Part shown: positions 25,122-33,139 of the stretch, one piece after another
Position numbering within the stretch: the stretch's first letter is position 1
Layout of the letters: each line of letters opens with the position of its first letter
DNA from: Sphingomonas oligophenolica
Lineage (GTDB): Bacteria; Pseudomonadota; Alphaproteobacteria; Sphingomonadales; Sphingomonadaceae
Assembly: GCF_006438955.1 (NCBI RefSeq)
Contig: NZ_RCZK01000005.1
Span: forward strand, 1 to 64,000
DNA length: 64,000 bases
Direction: 5' to 3'
Made by a program: the position numbers and the translations under genes
Notes under the pieces: generated by a model
Seen by the model: the letters and a program-made list of their open reading frames with translations, nothing else
Databases searched by the model: none
Told to the model about the DNA's origin: nothing

Positions 25122-25136
25122 GTTCTTGCTCTGTTC
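25122..25136. promoter_or_regulatory. LexA (SOS) box, GTTC-N7-GTTC
   Basis: GTTCTTGCTCTGTTC matches exactly the alphaproteobacterial LexA consensus GTTC-N7-GTTC. On the minus strand it sits between a plausible -35 (TTGGAA, 25142-25147) and -10 (ACATAT/CATATT, near 25118-25124), the classic position for repression. This implies DNA-damage control of the 24912-24607(-kynA) transcript, and perhaps of the divergent S24 gene. Confidence 0.7.
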
Positions 25137-25153
25137 TGATTTCCAACTTGTCT

Positions 25154-25166
25154 AGGAAAATTTCCT
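25154..25166. promoter_or_regulatory. AGGAAA-A-TTTCCT dyad before the S24 repressor
   Basis: A perfect 6-bp inverted repeat around a single A, 18 nt upstream of the S24 gene's ATG and between it and the LexA box. This spacing fits an autoregulatory operator for the S24 repressor, but no direct evidence exists. Confidence 0.4.
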
Positions 25167-25184
25167 GCGGTATGGAGGAAGACG

Positions 25185-25799
25185 ATGGCGGCGATCGATC
25201 CACGGGCGCGGTTGCGCGAACTGGCGGCGGCGCGCGGGGACAGCCTCGCGGCGCTGTCGGCGATGCTCGGGCGCAACCTGGCGTATTTGCAGCAATTCGT
25301 GACGCGCGGGTCGCCGCGGCGGCTGGCGGACGACGACCGGCAGCGGCTGTCGGATTATTTCGGGGTCGACCCGACCGAGCTGGGCGGCGAGGCGGCGCCC
25401 GCGGGATTCGCGGTGCCGCGACTCGCGATCGGGGTGTCGGCGGGGGCGGGGGCGTTCGTCGACGAGGAGGTGACGATCGGCGCGACGATGCTCGACCCGC
25501 GGCTGGCGCGCGAGCTGGGGCTGCGCGAGGGGCAGGCGGGGATCGTCCGGGTACGCGGCACGTCGATGGAGCCGGGGCTGATCGAGGGCGACCTGATCGT
25601 GGTCGATCAAGCGACGCGGTCACCGGGGGTGCGCGGCGAGGTCCATGTCATCCGGGTCGACGGGGTGACGATGGTGAAACGCGTGCGCCGCGAGGGCGGA
25701 CGGATCGTAGCGTCGAGCGACAATCCCGCCGCACCGCCGGTGGCGGGGACGATCGAGGTGATCGGCAAGGTCGTGTGGCTGATGCGCGCGCCGCGTTAG
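25185..25799 (+). CDS. S24/LexA-like transcriptional repressor with self-cleavage domain
   Basis: 204 residues, start ATG 25185 after GGAGGA. The N-terminal ~60 residues are helix-turn-helix-like (LAALSAMLGRNLAYLQQFV). The C-terminal peptidase S24 domain has RVRGTSMEPGLIEGDLIVVD, containing the Ser nucleophile, and GVTMVKRVRR, the Lys partner. Such proteins (CI, LexA, HdiR) self-cleave when bound to RecA filaments. It is divergent from the small LexA-box operon and is not the canonical lexA by its N-terminus. It is probably a local damage-responsive regulator. Confidence 0.9.
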   Translation: MAAIDPRARLRELAAARGDSLAALSAMLGRNLAYLQQFVTRGSPRRLADDDRQRLSDYFGVDPTELGGEAAPAGFAVPRLAIGVSAGAGAFVDEEVTIGATMLDPRLARELGLREGQAGIVRVRGTSMEPGLIEGDLIVVDQATRSPGVRGEVHVIRVDGVTMVKRVRREGGRIVASSDNPAAPPVAGTIEVIGKVVWLMRAPR

Positions 25800-25822
25800 C
25801 GCGAACGGGTCAAAGCTACGCG

Positions 25823-26011
25823 TTAGCGGGTGCGGTGACGCCACCAGATCGCGAGGGCGGCGAGAATTCCCAGCGTGATACCGATCAGGAAACCGGGAGT
25901 CGCCTGACCCACGGCGAATCCGATCGCGGCGCCACCCAGGGCGCCGATCATGATCAGCACGCCGCCCGCGGGCGGCGAGGGGGGGGTGGGCGAAGAGCGA
26001 GGCGTCGGCAT
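25823..26011 (-). CDS. Small membrane protein (62 aa)
   Basis: After a Pro/Ser-rich start (MPTPRSSPTPPSP) come two hydrophobic helices (VLIMIGALGGAAIGFAVG and FLIGITLGILAALAIWW) and a positive tail RHRTR. The topology is two-pass inner membrane. No family named. Plausible because of clean hydrophobic periodicity. It fills part of the 387-bp space between the S24 gene and the next plus-strand gene; the rest of that space shows nothing else. Confidence 0.5.
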   Translation of the reverse strand: MPTPRSSPTPPSPPAGGVLIMIGALGGAAIGFAVGQATPGFLIGITLGILAALAIWWRHRTR

Positions 26012-26186
26012 CGCCGCGCCCTGCCACGTCCCGTTGCGAGACGCCAGCGTCCCGCGCCGGGACGCGTGGGGCAGCGCGCCGAGCGCGGTTTACCATCGTA
26101 CCCTGCGCGGCTCCGAACATGCGCGATCGTGGCACGATCCGTGTGTGGAGGCCTGAAGGTCGCTCACGGCCCGTGCGGAGTATGCG

Positions 26187-26396
26187 ATGAACGACCTCTA
26201 CCTTACCGATGCGCGTCAGGTGTCCGATGCGACCGCGCTGATCGCGACCTATGGTGAGACCGCGGCGGCGGAGGCGGCGACGCGTGCCGATCGCAGCGCG
26301 ACGATCGGCAATGCCATCGCATTCTGCCGGTGGCGGCAGATCGAGCGGCTGATCGAGGTGATGGCCGCGACCGAGGCGTGCGGCACGATCCACTGA
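26187..26396 (+). CDS. Small conserved-looking hypothetical protein (69 aa)
   Basis: Start ATG 26187 with CGGAG upstream. The sequence is helical and acidic-to-neutral (DARQVSDATALIATYGE, AIAFCRWRQIERLIEVM), without signal or membrane segment. The amphipathic CRWRQIERLI stretch suggests a protein-protein or nucleotide contact. No function is known. It precedes tamA by 81 bp on the same strand. Confidence 0.6.
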   Translation: MNDLYLTDARQVSDATALIATYGETAAAEAATRADRSATIGNAIAFCRWRQIERLIEVMAATEACGTIH

Positions 26397-26477
26397 TTGC
26401 GGCGGACGCGGTCATCGCTCGCTGGCGCGCATGATCGCTTACTGGCGCCGGGGCGGCGGGGTTGCTAGAGCGCGGAA

Positions 26478-28442
26478 ATGGTGTCGCATTCAGGGTGGGT
26501 CGGACTCGGCGCGGCTACCGCATTCCTGGTGCTGACCACGCCGGTCGGCGCACAGACGACCGCGGCCACGCCGGTGCCTGCGCAACCCGTCCCCGACGCG
26601 CAAATTCCGCTCGATCCCAATTCGCCGCTGGCGCCGATGCCCGACATCGGCGTGGCCTGGCCCGAACTCGGCACCGACACCGCCGCGACCCCTGAAGCGC
26701 GCACCACCGATGTCGCCGCCGAAACGCGCTACGACTGGCGGGTCGATGGCATCGACGGCGTCGCGACGCCGTTGCTGCGCCAGCGGTTCGACCAGCTGTC
26801 GACGCTCAACGCCAACGACGGCAACGCCGCCAACGCCGCGCAGCTCGATCGCCGCGCGCGCGAGGATGCCGACCTGCTCAAGACGCTGTTGCGCGGCGAA
26901 GGGTTCTACGACGCAACGGTGACGACGCGGATCGAACCGGGCGAGACGCCGCGGGTCGTGATCGCAGCGGTGCCGGGGACGCTCTATACGTTCAAGGACG
27001 TGACGCTGAATGGGGTCGCGGCGGCGGGCGCCAAGGAAGACGAGCTGCGCCGCGCGTTCGGGGTGAAGGCCGACGATCCGGTCAATGCCGATACGATCGC
27101 GGCGGGCGAGGCGACGCTCAAGACGCAGATCGGGCGCGAGGGTTTTCCGTTCGCCACGGTCGGCGATTCGGCGATCGTGGTCGATCACGCCACCCATACC
27201 GCGACGCTCGACCTCGACGTCGCGCCGGGCGGGGCGCGGCGGTTCGGGCAGGTCGTCGCGCTGCCGGGCAACGGTGTGTTCGGGGCGGATCACGTCCAGG
27301 AGATCGCGCGCTTCGTGCCCGGTGACCCGTATGATTCGGGGTCTCTCGACGACCTGAAGCGCGCGTTGATCCAGACCGGGCTGGTCTCGTCGGTCGAGGT
27401 CAAGCCGATCGACAGCGCGGATCCCGCGGTAGTCGATGTCGGGGTGAAGCTGGACCCCGCGCCGCCGCGAACCATCGCGGGCGAGCTGGGCTATGGCACC
27501 GGGGAGGGCGCGCGCGCCGAAGTGAGCTGGACCCACCGCAACCTGTTCCCGCCCGAAGGCGCGCTGACGCTCCGGTCGGTGCTGGGGACGCAGGAACAGC
27601 TCGGTTCCGTCGTCTTCCGCCGCAACAATTTCAATGGCCGTGACCGCGTCCTGACGCTCCAGGCCGCGGCGGCGCACCTCAACCGCAACGCGTATGACGC
27701 GAAGACCTATTCGCTGTCGGGCACGCTCGAACGCCAGACCAACATCTTTTTCCAGAAGGCGTGGACGTGGTCGCTCGGCGCCGAACTCGCGGCGTCCGAC
27801 GAGCGCGACGTGATCGTGTCGACCGGCCAGCCGCGGCGGCGGACGTTCTTCATCGGGGCGCTGCCGACCAGTCTGAATTACGACGGGTCGGATGATCTGC
27901 TCAACCCCACGCGAGGGTTCCGCCTCGGCGGGCGGTTCAGCCCCGAAGTGTCGCTGCAGGGGGCGGTGTTCGGCTATGCGCGGACCCAGGTCGATGCGTC
28001 GGTCTATGTTCCCACCACGAAGAGTGTCGTCGTTGCCGGTCGGATCCGCGCGGGCACGATCCTGGGCGCGCCGCGCGACCAGATCGCGCCGTCGCGGCGG
28101 TTCTACGCGGGCGGCGGGGCGTCGGTGCGCGGCTATGGCTATCAGGCGATCGGGCCGCGCGACGTCAACAACGATCCGATCGGCGGGCGCAGCCTGGCCG
28201 AATTCTCGATCGAGGCGCGGGTCAAGGCGTTCGGCAATTTCGGCGTCGTGCCGTTCCTCGACGGTGGCAATATCTATACCTCGCCGCTGCCGCGCTTCAC
28301 CGATTTCCAGTACGGCGCGGGGATCGGGGTGCGCTATTATTCGAACTTCGGGCCGATCCGCCTCGACGTCGGCACGCCGCTCAATCCGCAGCCGGGCGAT
28401 AGCCGGATCGCGGTCTATGTGTCGCTGGGGCAGGCGTTTTGA
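26478..28442 (+). CDS. tamA: Translocation and assembly module protein TamA (Omp85 family)
   Basis: 654 residues with a signal peptide (~1-25, ...TTPVGAQT) and a Pro-rich linker. POTRA-like domains follow (DADLLKTLLRGEGFYDATV; GREGFPFATVGD), then the BamA/TamA barrel with GELGYGTGEGARAEVSW, NLFPPEGALTLR, RFYAGGGASVRGYGYQ (the VRGY/F lid-lock motif) and a C-terminal YVSLGQAF. It works in the outer membrane with TamB to insert or export barrel and autotransporter proteins and probably to move phospholipid. Translation is coupled to tamB by a 4-nt overlap. Confidence 0.93.
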   Translation: MVSHSGWVGLGAATAFLVLTTPVGAQTTAATPVPAQPVPDAQIPLDPNSPLAPMPDIGVAWPELGTDTAATPEARTTDVAAETRYDWRVDGIDGVATPLLRQRFDQLSTLNANDGNAANAAQLDRRAREDADLLKTLLRGEGFYDATVTTRIEPGETPRVVIAAVPGTLYTFKDVTLNGVAAAGAKEDELRRAFGVKADDPVNADTIAAGEATLKTQIGREGFPFATVGDSAIVVDHATHTATLDLDVAPGGARRFGQVVALPGNGVFGADHVQEIARFVPGDPYDSGSLDDLKRALIQTGLVSSVEVKPIDSADPAVVDVGVKLDPAPPRTIAGELGYGTGEGARAEVSWTHRNLFPPEGALTLRSVLGTQEQLGSVVFRRNNFNGRDRVLTLQAAAAHLNRNAYDAKTYSLSGTLERQTNIFFQKAWTWSLGAELAASDERDVIVSTGQPRRRTFFIGALPTSLNYDGSDDLLNPTRGFRLGGRFSPEVSLQGAVFGYARTQVDASVYVPTTKSVVVAGRIRAGTILGAPRDQIAPSRRFYAGGGASVRGYGYQAIGPRDVNNDPIGGRSLAEFSIEARVKAFGNFGVVPFLDGGNIYTSPLPRFTDFQYGAGIGVRYYSNFGPIRLDVGTPLNPQPGDSRIAVYVSLGQAF

Positions 28443-31400
28443 CGCGGCTGATCGCGTGGGTGCTGGGCGGGATCGTCGCGCTCGCGGTCATCCTCGGCGC
28501 GGCGCTGCTGATCGTCGACACCGATATCGGGCATCGCTGGGTCGCCGAGCGGATCGGCGCGATCAAGACCACCAACGGGTTGCGCTTTACCGTGGGGCGG
28601 ATCGAGGGGTCGCTGTATTCGAACACGCGGCTGGCGGACCTCAAGGTCTATGATCTCGACGGGCTGGTGTTCGAAGCGCCGGTGGTCGCGCTCGACTGGT
28701 CGCCGCTGCATTGGGCGCGCAACCGGCTCGACATCGATCGGCTCGCGATTCCGCGCGCGACATTGTTCCACCAGCCGCACACCCGAAAATCGGCGAAGCC
28801 CGGCCCGATCCTGCCCGATTTCGATATTCGCATCGGCCAGCTGACGATCGGGCGGTTGGTGCTCGCCAAGCCCGTGCTCGGGCAGCAGCGCGTCGCGCGG
28901 CTGGCGGGGCAGGCGGATATTCGCGCGGGCCGCGCGATGGTGACCATCGACGGGCTGGTCGAAGGCACCGACCGACTAAGGCTGTCGATCGATGCCGAGC
29001 CGGCGCGCGACCGGTTTGCTATCGACGTCGCCGCGTTCGGGCGACGCGGCGGGGTGTTGTCGCGGTTGAGCGGGATCGGGCGCGATGTGCGGCTGACCGT
29101 CAACGGCCAGGGTCGCTGGGCACGCTGGCGGGGTACCGCGGTCGGCGAGGCGGGCGGGGCGAAGCTGCTCGATCTCGCGCTCGCGGCGGACGCGGGGCGG
29201 TACACGCTGTCGGGGGTCGTCGCGCCTGCGCCATACCTCAAGGGCAAGCTCCAGCGGATGACGAAGCCGCGGGTGCTGGTGAACGGCAGCGCGACCTATG
29301 CCGACCGGCGGTTGAACGGCAATGTGACGTTGCGCTCGCCGTCGCTGGCGGTCGACACAACCGGCGGAATCGATCTGGCGACGCGCGCGTACCGCAACGT
29401 GCGGATCAAGGCGCGGCTGTTGCGGCCCGCGGCGCTGTTCCCCAACATGACCGGGCGCGACATCGAGCTGCACGCGATCCTGGATGGCGGGTTCGCGACC
29501 GCGGCGTTCGATTATCGCATCGATGCGCCGCAGTTCGCGTTCGACAAGACCGGGTTCGAGGACGCGCACCTCGTCGGCAAGGGGCGGTTGTGGAAAGCGC
29601 CGGTGATGGTGCCGATGCGGTTCGTCGCGGCGCGGGTGACCGGGGTCGGCGATGTCGCGGGCGGCATCCTGCGCAATTTGAGCGTCGACGGTATCCTGCG
29701 CGTCACGCCGACGCTCGTCAGCGGGGACAATCTCCGGTTGAAATCGGACCAGCTGACCGGGCGGATCAACGTCACGCTCGATCTGCGCAATGGCCGGTTC
29801 GAGGTCGGGATCAACGGCGCGCTCGGGCGGTATCTGATCCCCGGGCTCGGCATCGTCGATGTCACCTCGCGCCTCAGCGTCGTGCCGGGGCCGGGCGGCA
29901 AGGGCAGCCGGGTGATCGGGACGGGGACCGCGCAAATGGTGCGGCTCGACAACGCGTTCTTCCGCAGCCTGGCGGGCGGATTGCCGCGGATCGTCACCGA
30001 TCTCGAACGCGGCGCGGACGGCGTGCTGTATTTCAAGAATCTGGTGCTGACCGCGCCCCAAATCAGCCTGCGCGGCAATGGCTATCGCCGCCGTGACGGA
30101 ACATTCCATTTCGAGGGCGGCGGGCGTCAGGCGACCTATGGCCCGGTGCAACTCGTACTCGACGGCAAGATCGACAAGCCGACGCTCGACCTCGTCTTTG
30201 CCAGTCCCAATGCGACGTTGGGGCTGACGGGCGTCCGCGCGCATCTCGACCCGACGCCCGCGGGCTTCGCGTTTCGCGCGGTGGGGGGTTCGCGCCTGGG
30301 GCCGTTCACCGCGAGCGGATCGATCCTGTTACCGCGGGGGCAGGGCGCGACGATCGCGATCGCGCAACTCGATGTCGCGGGCACGCGCGCGACCGGTAAT
30401 CTGGCAGTGGTGAGCGGCGGGTTCGATGGGCGGCTCGCGGTGGCGGGCGGGGGACTGACGGGCGAGCTGCTGTTCCGCCCGGTCGGCACCGTCCAGCGCG
30501 TCGAGGCGCATCTCGATGCGCGCAACGCGACGCTGGCAGGGGCGACGCTGCGCCAGGGGCATCTCGATCTCGTGACGCTGCTCGATCCGGCGGGAACGTC
30601 GATCGAGGCGACCGCGACCGGCCAGGGGTTGCGGCAGGGACGGCTCAGCCTGGCGCGGTTCGCGGGTAATGCGCGGCTGCGCGGCGGCGTCGGGGAAGTG
30701 CGCGCCTCGATCTCGGGATCGCGCGGGCGTGCGTTCGATATCCAGACCGTGACCCAGGTGACCCCCGATCGCTATGCGATCAGCGCGCAAGGCACGCTCG
30801 ACGGGCGCGCGTTGAAGCTGCTGACCCCCGCGGTGGTCAGTCGCGACGGTAAGGGGTGGCGGCTCGCCCCGACCAAGCTCAGTTTTTCAGGGGGAGCGGC
30901 AGAGGTCGGGGGGCGGTTCGCGAATGGCGCGACCGACATCACCGCATCGCTGACGCGGATGCCGCTGGCGATCCTCGACATCGGCTATCCGGGGCTGGGA
31001 CTCGGTGGCAGCGCGTCGGGCACGCTCAGCTATGCGACGCGGGGCGGCGCCGCGCCGACGGGCCGGATCGCCATGACCGTCCGCGGGCTGAGCCGTGCGG
31101 GCCTTGTCCTGACGTCACGCCCGGTCGATGTCGGGATCGCGGGCGTGCTCTCCGCTGATCGGCTCGGGGTGCGCGCGGTCGCGGCGTCGGGGGGCAAGAC
31201 GATTGGGCGCGCGCAGGCGCTGCTCACCCCGCTCGGCCCAGGATCGGAATCGGGCGACCTCGTCCGCCGCCTGCGCGCCGCGCCGCTGTTCGCGCAGCTG
31301 CGTTATGTCGGCCCCGCCGATACGCTGTGGCGGCTGACCGGGGTCGAGCTGTTCGACCTGTCGGGGCCGGTATCGATCGGCGCCGACGTGCGCGGGCGGC

Positions 31401-32578
31401 TGGCGTCGCCGACGATCAGCGGCACCGTCACCGCGAACGGCGCGCGGATCGAGAGCGCGACGACGGGGACGGTGCTGACCAACATCCAGGCGTCGGGACG
31501 GTTCGGGGGATCACGGCTCCAGATCGATCGGTTCGCCGCCGATGCGGGCCCAGGAAGAGGGGGGGGCGGGCGCGTGACCGGCACCGGCGGGTTCGATTTC
31601 GCCGCGAAGAACGGGATCGGGCTCGACCTGCGGCTGGCCGCGGATCACGCGGTGATGATCAACCGCGACGATATCGGCGCGACCGTGTCGGGGCCGCTCA
31701 CCTTCACCTCGGATGGCCGCGGTGGCCGGATCGCGGGCGAGGTGACGCTCGATCGCAGCCGCTATCGGCTGGGCCAGGCGAGTGCGGCCACCGCGGTGCC
31801 GCAGCTCAACATCCGCGAGATCAACCTGCCCGGGGGCGCGGAGGAGGACGACGCGCCCAAGAGCCCCTGGACGCTCGCGATTCATGCGCGTGCGCCCAAT
31901 CAGGTAATGGTGAGCGGGCTCGGGCTGTCGAGCGAATGGTCGGCCGACCTGCAGATCGCGGGTGCGCCCGCCAACCCTGCGATCACCGGGCGCGCGACGT
32001 TGATCCGCGGCGATTATGAATTTGCGGGGCGCGAATTCCAGCTCAACCGCGGCATCATCCGGTTTGCGGGCGAAACCCCCGCCAACCCGGCGCTCGATAT
32101 CGAGGCGAACGCCGGTGCGACCGGGCTGAACGCGACGATCCGCGTCACCGGCAACGCGGTGAAGCCCGAGATCACCTTCGCCAGCGTCCCCGCGCTGCCG
32201 CAGGACGAGCTGTTGTCACGGCTGTTGTTCGGCACGTCGATCACCAACCTGTCGGCACCCGAGGCGCTGCAACTCGCTGCCGCGGTCGCGGCGTTGCAGG
32301 ATGGCGGCAACGGGATCAACCCGATCAACGCGGTGCGCCGCGCGGCGGGGCTCGACCGACTGCGGATCCTGCCCGCCGACCCGCAGACCGGGCAGGGCAC
32401 CTCGATCGCAGCGGGCAAATATGTGACGCGGCGGCTGTACGCCGAGATCGTCACCGACGGGCAGGGCTATTCGGCGACGCAGGTCGAATTCCAGGTGACC
32501 CGCTGGCTGTCGCTGCTGTCGAGCATCTCGACGCTCGGCCGGCAGAGCGTTAACGTCCGGGTGTCGAAGGATTATTGA
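28439..32578 (+). CDS. tamB: Translocation and assembly module protein TamB (AsmA-like, DUF490)
   Basis: 1379 residues, a normal TamB length. A single N-terminal membrane anchor (VLGGIVALAVILGAALLIV) is followed by a very long repetitive beta-rich AsmA/BLTP-like body that spans the periplasm. It ends in the conserved TamB domain: NPAITGRATLIRGDYEFAGR, FQLNRGIIRFAGE, LPQDELLSRLLFG and QGYSATQVEFQVTRWLSL. The start is TTG at 28439 inside the tamA stop (TTGA), so coupling is tight. Partner of TamA and a probable lipid-transport groove. Confidence 0.95.
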   Translation: MTRLIAWVLGGIVALAVILGAALLIVDTDIGHRWVAERIGAIKTTNGLRFTVGRIEGSLYSNTRLADLKVYDLDGLVFEAPVVALDWSPLHWARNRLDIDRLAIPRATLFHQPHTRKSAKPGPILPDFDIRIGQLTIGRLVLAKPVLGQQRVARLAGQADIRAGRAMVTIDGLVEGTDRLRLSIDAEPARDRFAIDVAAFGRRGGVLSRLSGIGRDVRLTVNGQGRWARWRGTAVGEAGGAKLLDLALAADAGRYTLSGVVAPAPYLKGKLQRMTKPRVLVNGSATYADRRLNGNVTLRSPSLAVDTTGGIDLATRAYRNVRIKARLLRPAALFPNMTGRDIELHAILDGGFATAAFDYRIDAPQFAFDKTGFEDAHLVGKGRLWKAPVMVPMRFVAARVTGVGDVAGGILRNLSVDGILRVTPTLVSGDNLRLKSDQLTGRINVTLDLRNGRFEVGINGALGRYLIPGLGIVDVTSRLSVVPGPGGKGSRVIGTGTAQMVRLDNAFFRSLAGGLPRIVTDLERGADGVLYFKNLVLTAPQISLRGNGYRRRDGTFHFEGGGRQATYGPVQLVLDGKIDKPTLDLVFASPNATLGLTGVRAHLDPTPAGFAFRAVGGSRLGPFTASGSILLPRGQGATIAIAQLDVAGTRATGNLAVVSGGFDGRLAVAGGGLTGELLFRPVGTVQRVEAHLDARNATLAGATLRQGHLDLVTLLDPAGTSIEATATGQGLRQGRLSLARFAGNARLRGGVGEVRASISGSRGRAFDIQTVTQVTPDRYAISAQGTLDGRALKLLTPAVVSRDGKGWRLAPTKLSFSGGAAEVGGRFANGATDITASLTRMPLAILDIGYPGLGLGGSASGTLSYATRGGAAPTGRIAMTVRGLSRAGLVLTSRPVDVGIAGVLSADRLGVRAVAASGGKTIGRAQALLTPLGPGSESGDLVRRLRAAPLFAQLRYVGPADTLWRLTGVELFDLSGPVSIGADVRGRLASPTISGTVTANGARIESATTGTVLTNIQASGRFGGSRLQIDRFAADAGPGRGGGGRVTGTGGFDFAAKNGIGLDLRLAADHAVMINRDDIGATVSGPLTFTSDGRGGRIAGEVTLDRSRYRLGQASAATAVPQLNIREINLPGGAEEDDAPKSPWTLAIHARAPNQVMVSGLGLSSEWSADLQIAGAPANPAITGRATLIRGDYEFAGREFQLNRGIIRFAGETPANPALDIEANAGATGLNATIRVTGNAVKPEITFASVPALPQDELLSRLLFGTSITNLSAPEALQLAAAVAALQDGGNGINPINAVRRAAGLDRLRILPADPQTGQGTSIAAGKYVTRRLYAEIVTDGQGYSATQVEFQVTRWLSLLSSISTLGRQSVNVRVSKDY

Positions 32579-32585
32579 GCGGCGG

Positions 32586-32879
32586 TTACGCGGCCAGCCG
32601 GTCCTCGGTGACATCGCGGTCGTCGTCGCTCGCGCCGGTGTCGGCAACCGCGACGAGCGACGCGCTGGCGGGCTGGACGGCGGGGAACAGGAACCGCGCG
32701 GCATAAACCGCGACGCCGAGCGCGACATAGGTGCCGATCACGAACACCGGGTTCCACATCAGCCCGACCCCGAACGCGATCCGCAGGAGGTTGGGATGGA
32801 TGCCGAAATCGCGGCCGAGCCCTTCGCACACGCCGAACAGCGTATCGGAGCGATCGAAGAGCGGGGTCTGGTTGGGCAC
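32586..32879 (-). CDS. PspC-domain membrane protein
   Basis: 97 residues from GTG 32879, which lies 7 nt after AAGGAG; an ATG at 32897 would add six residues but contains that ribosome site, so GTG is preferred. TLFGVCEGLGRDFGIHPNLLRIAFGVG is the PspC hallmark, followed by a second hydrophobic helix (PVFVIGTYVALGVAVYAARFLF) and an Asp/Glu-rich tail. PspC proteins sense inner-membrane stress with PspA/B in enterics; here no pspA or pspB adjoins, so its role is open. Convergent with tamB, 7 bp away. Confidence 0.88.
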   Translation of the reverse strand: MPNQTPLFDRSDTLFGVCEGLGRDFGIHPNLLRIAFGVGLMWNPVFVIGTYVALGVAVYAARFLFPAVQPASASLVAVADTGASDDDRDVTEDRLAA

Positions 32880-33139
32880 GTAGGGTCTCCTTGGCATTAC
32901 CGGCGATCCGACGCCGGGACTGATGCCCGAGGGATCGCAAAGCCTGTGCCAGTTCACATTTACGCCGCGGTTACAGGTGGATGGATGAATAAGACCTTGC
33001 CAGTGGACCGATTGATGACCGCCGGTGCGCCAAAAAATGGTGAAATCCACCACCTTCCCGATCCGGTGCGCTACCTTGTCCGCAGGTTGCGCGATTTCGG
33101 CGGAACCGAATCGCCGCTACCGTTGTTGAGCCGCAACGA

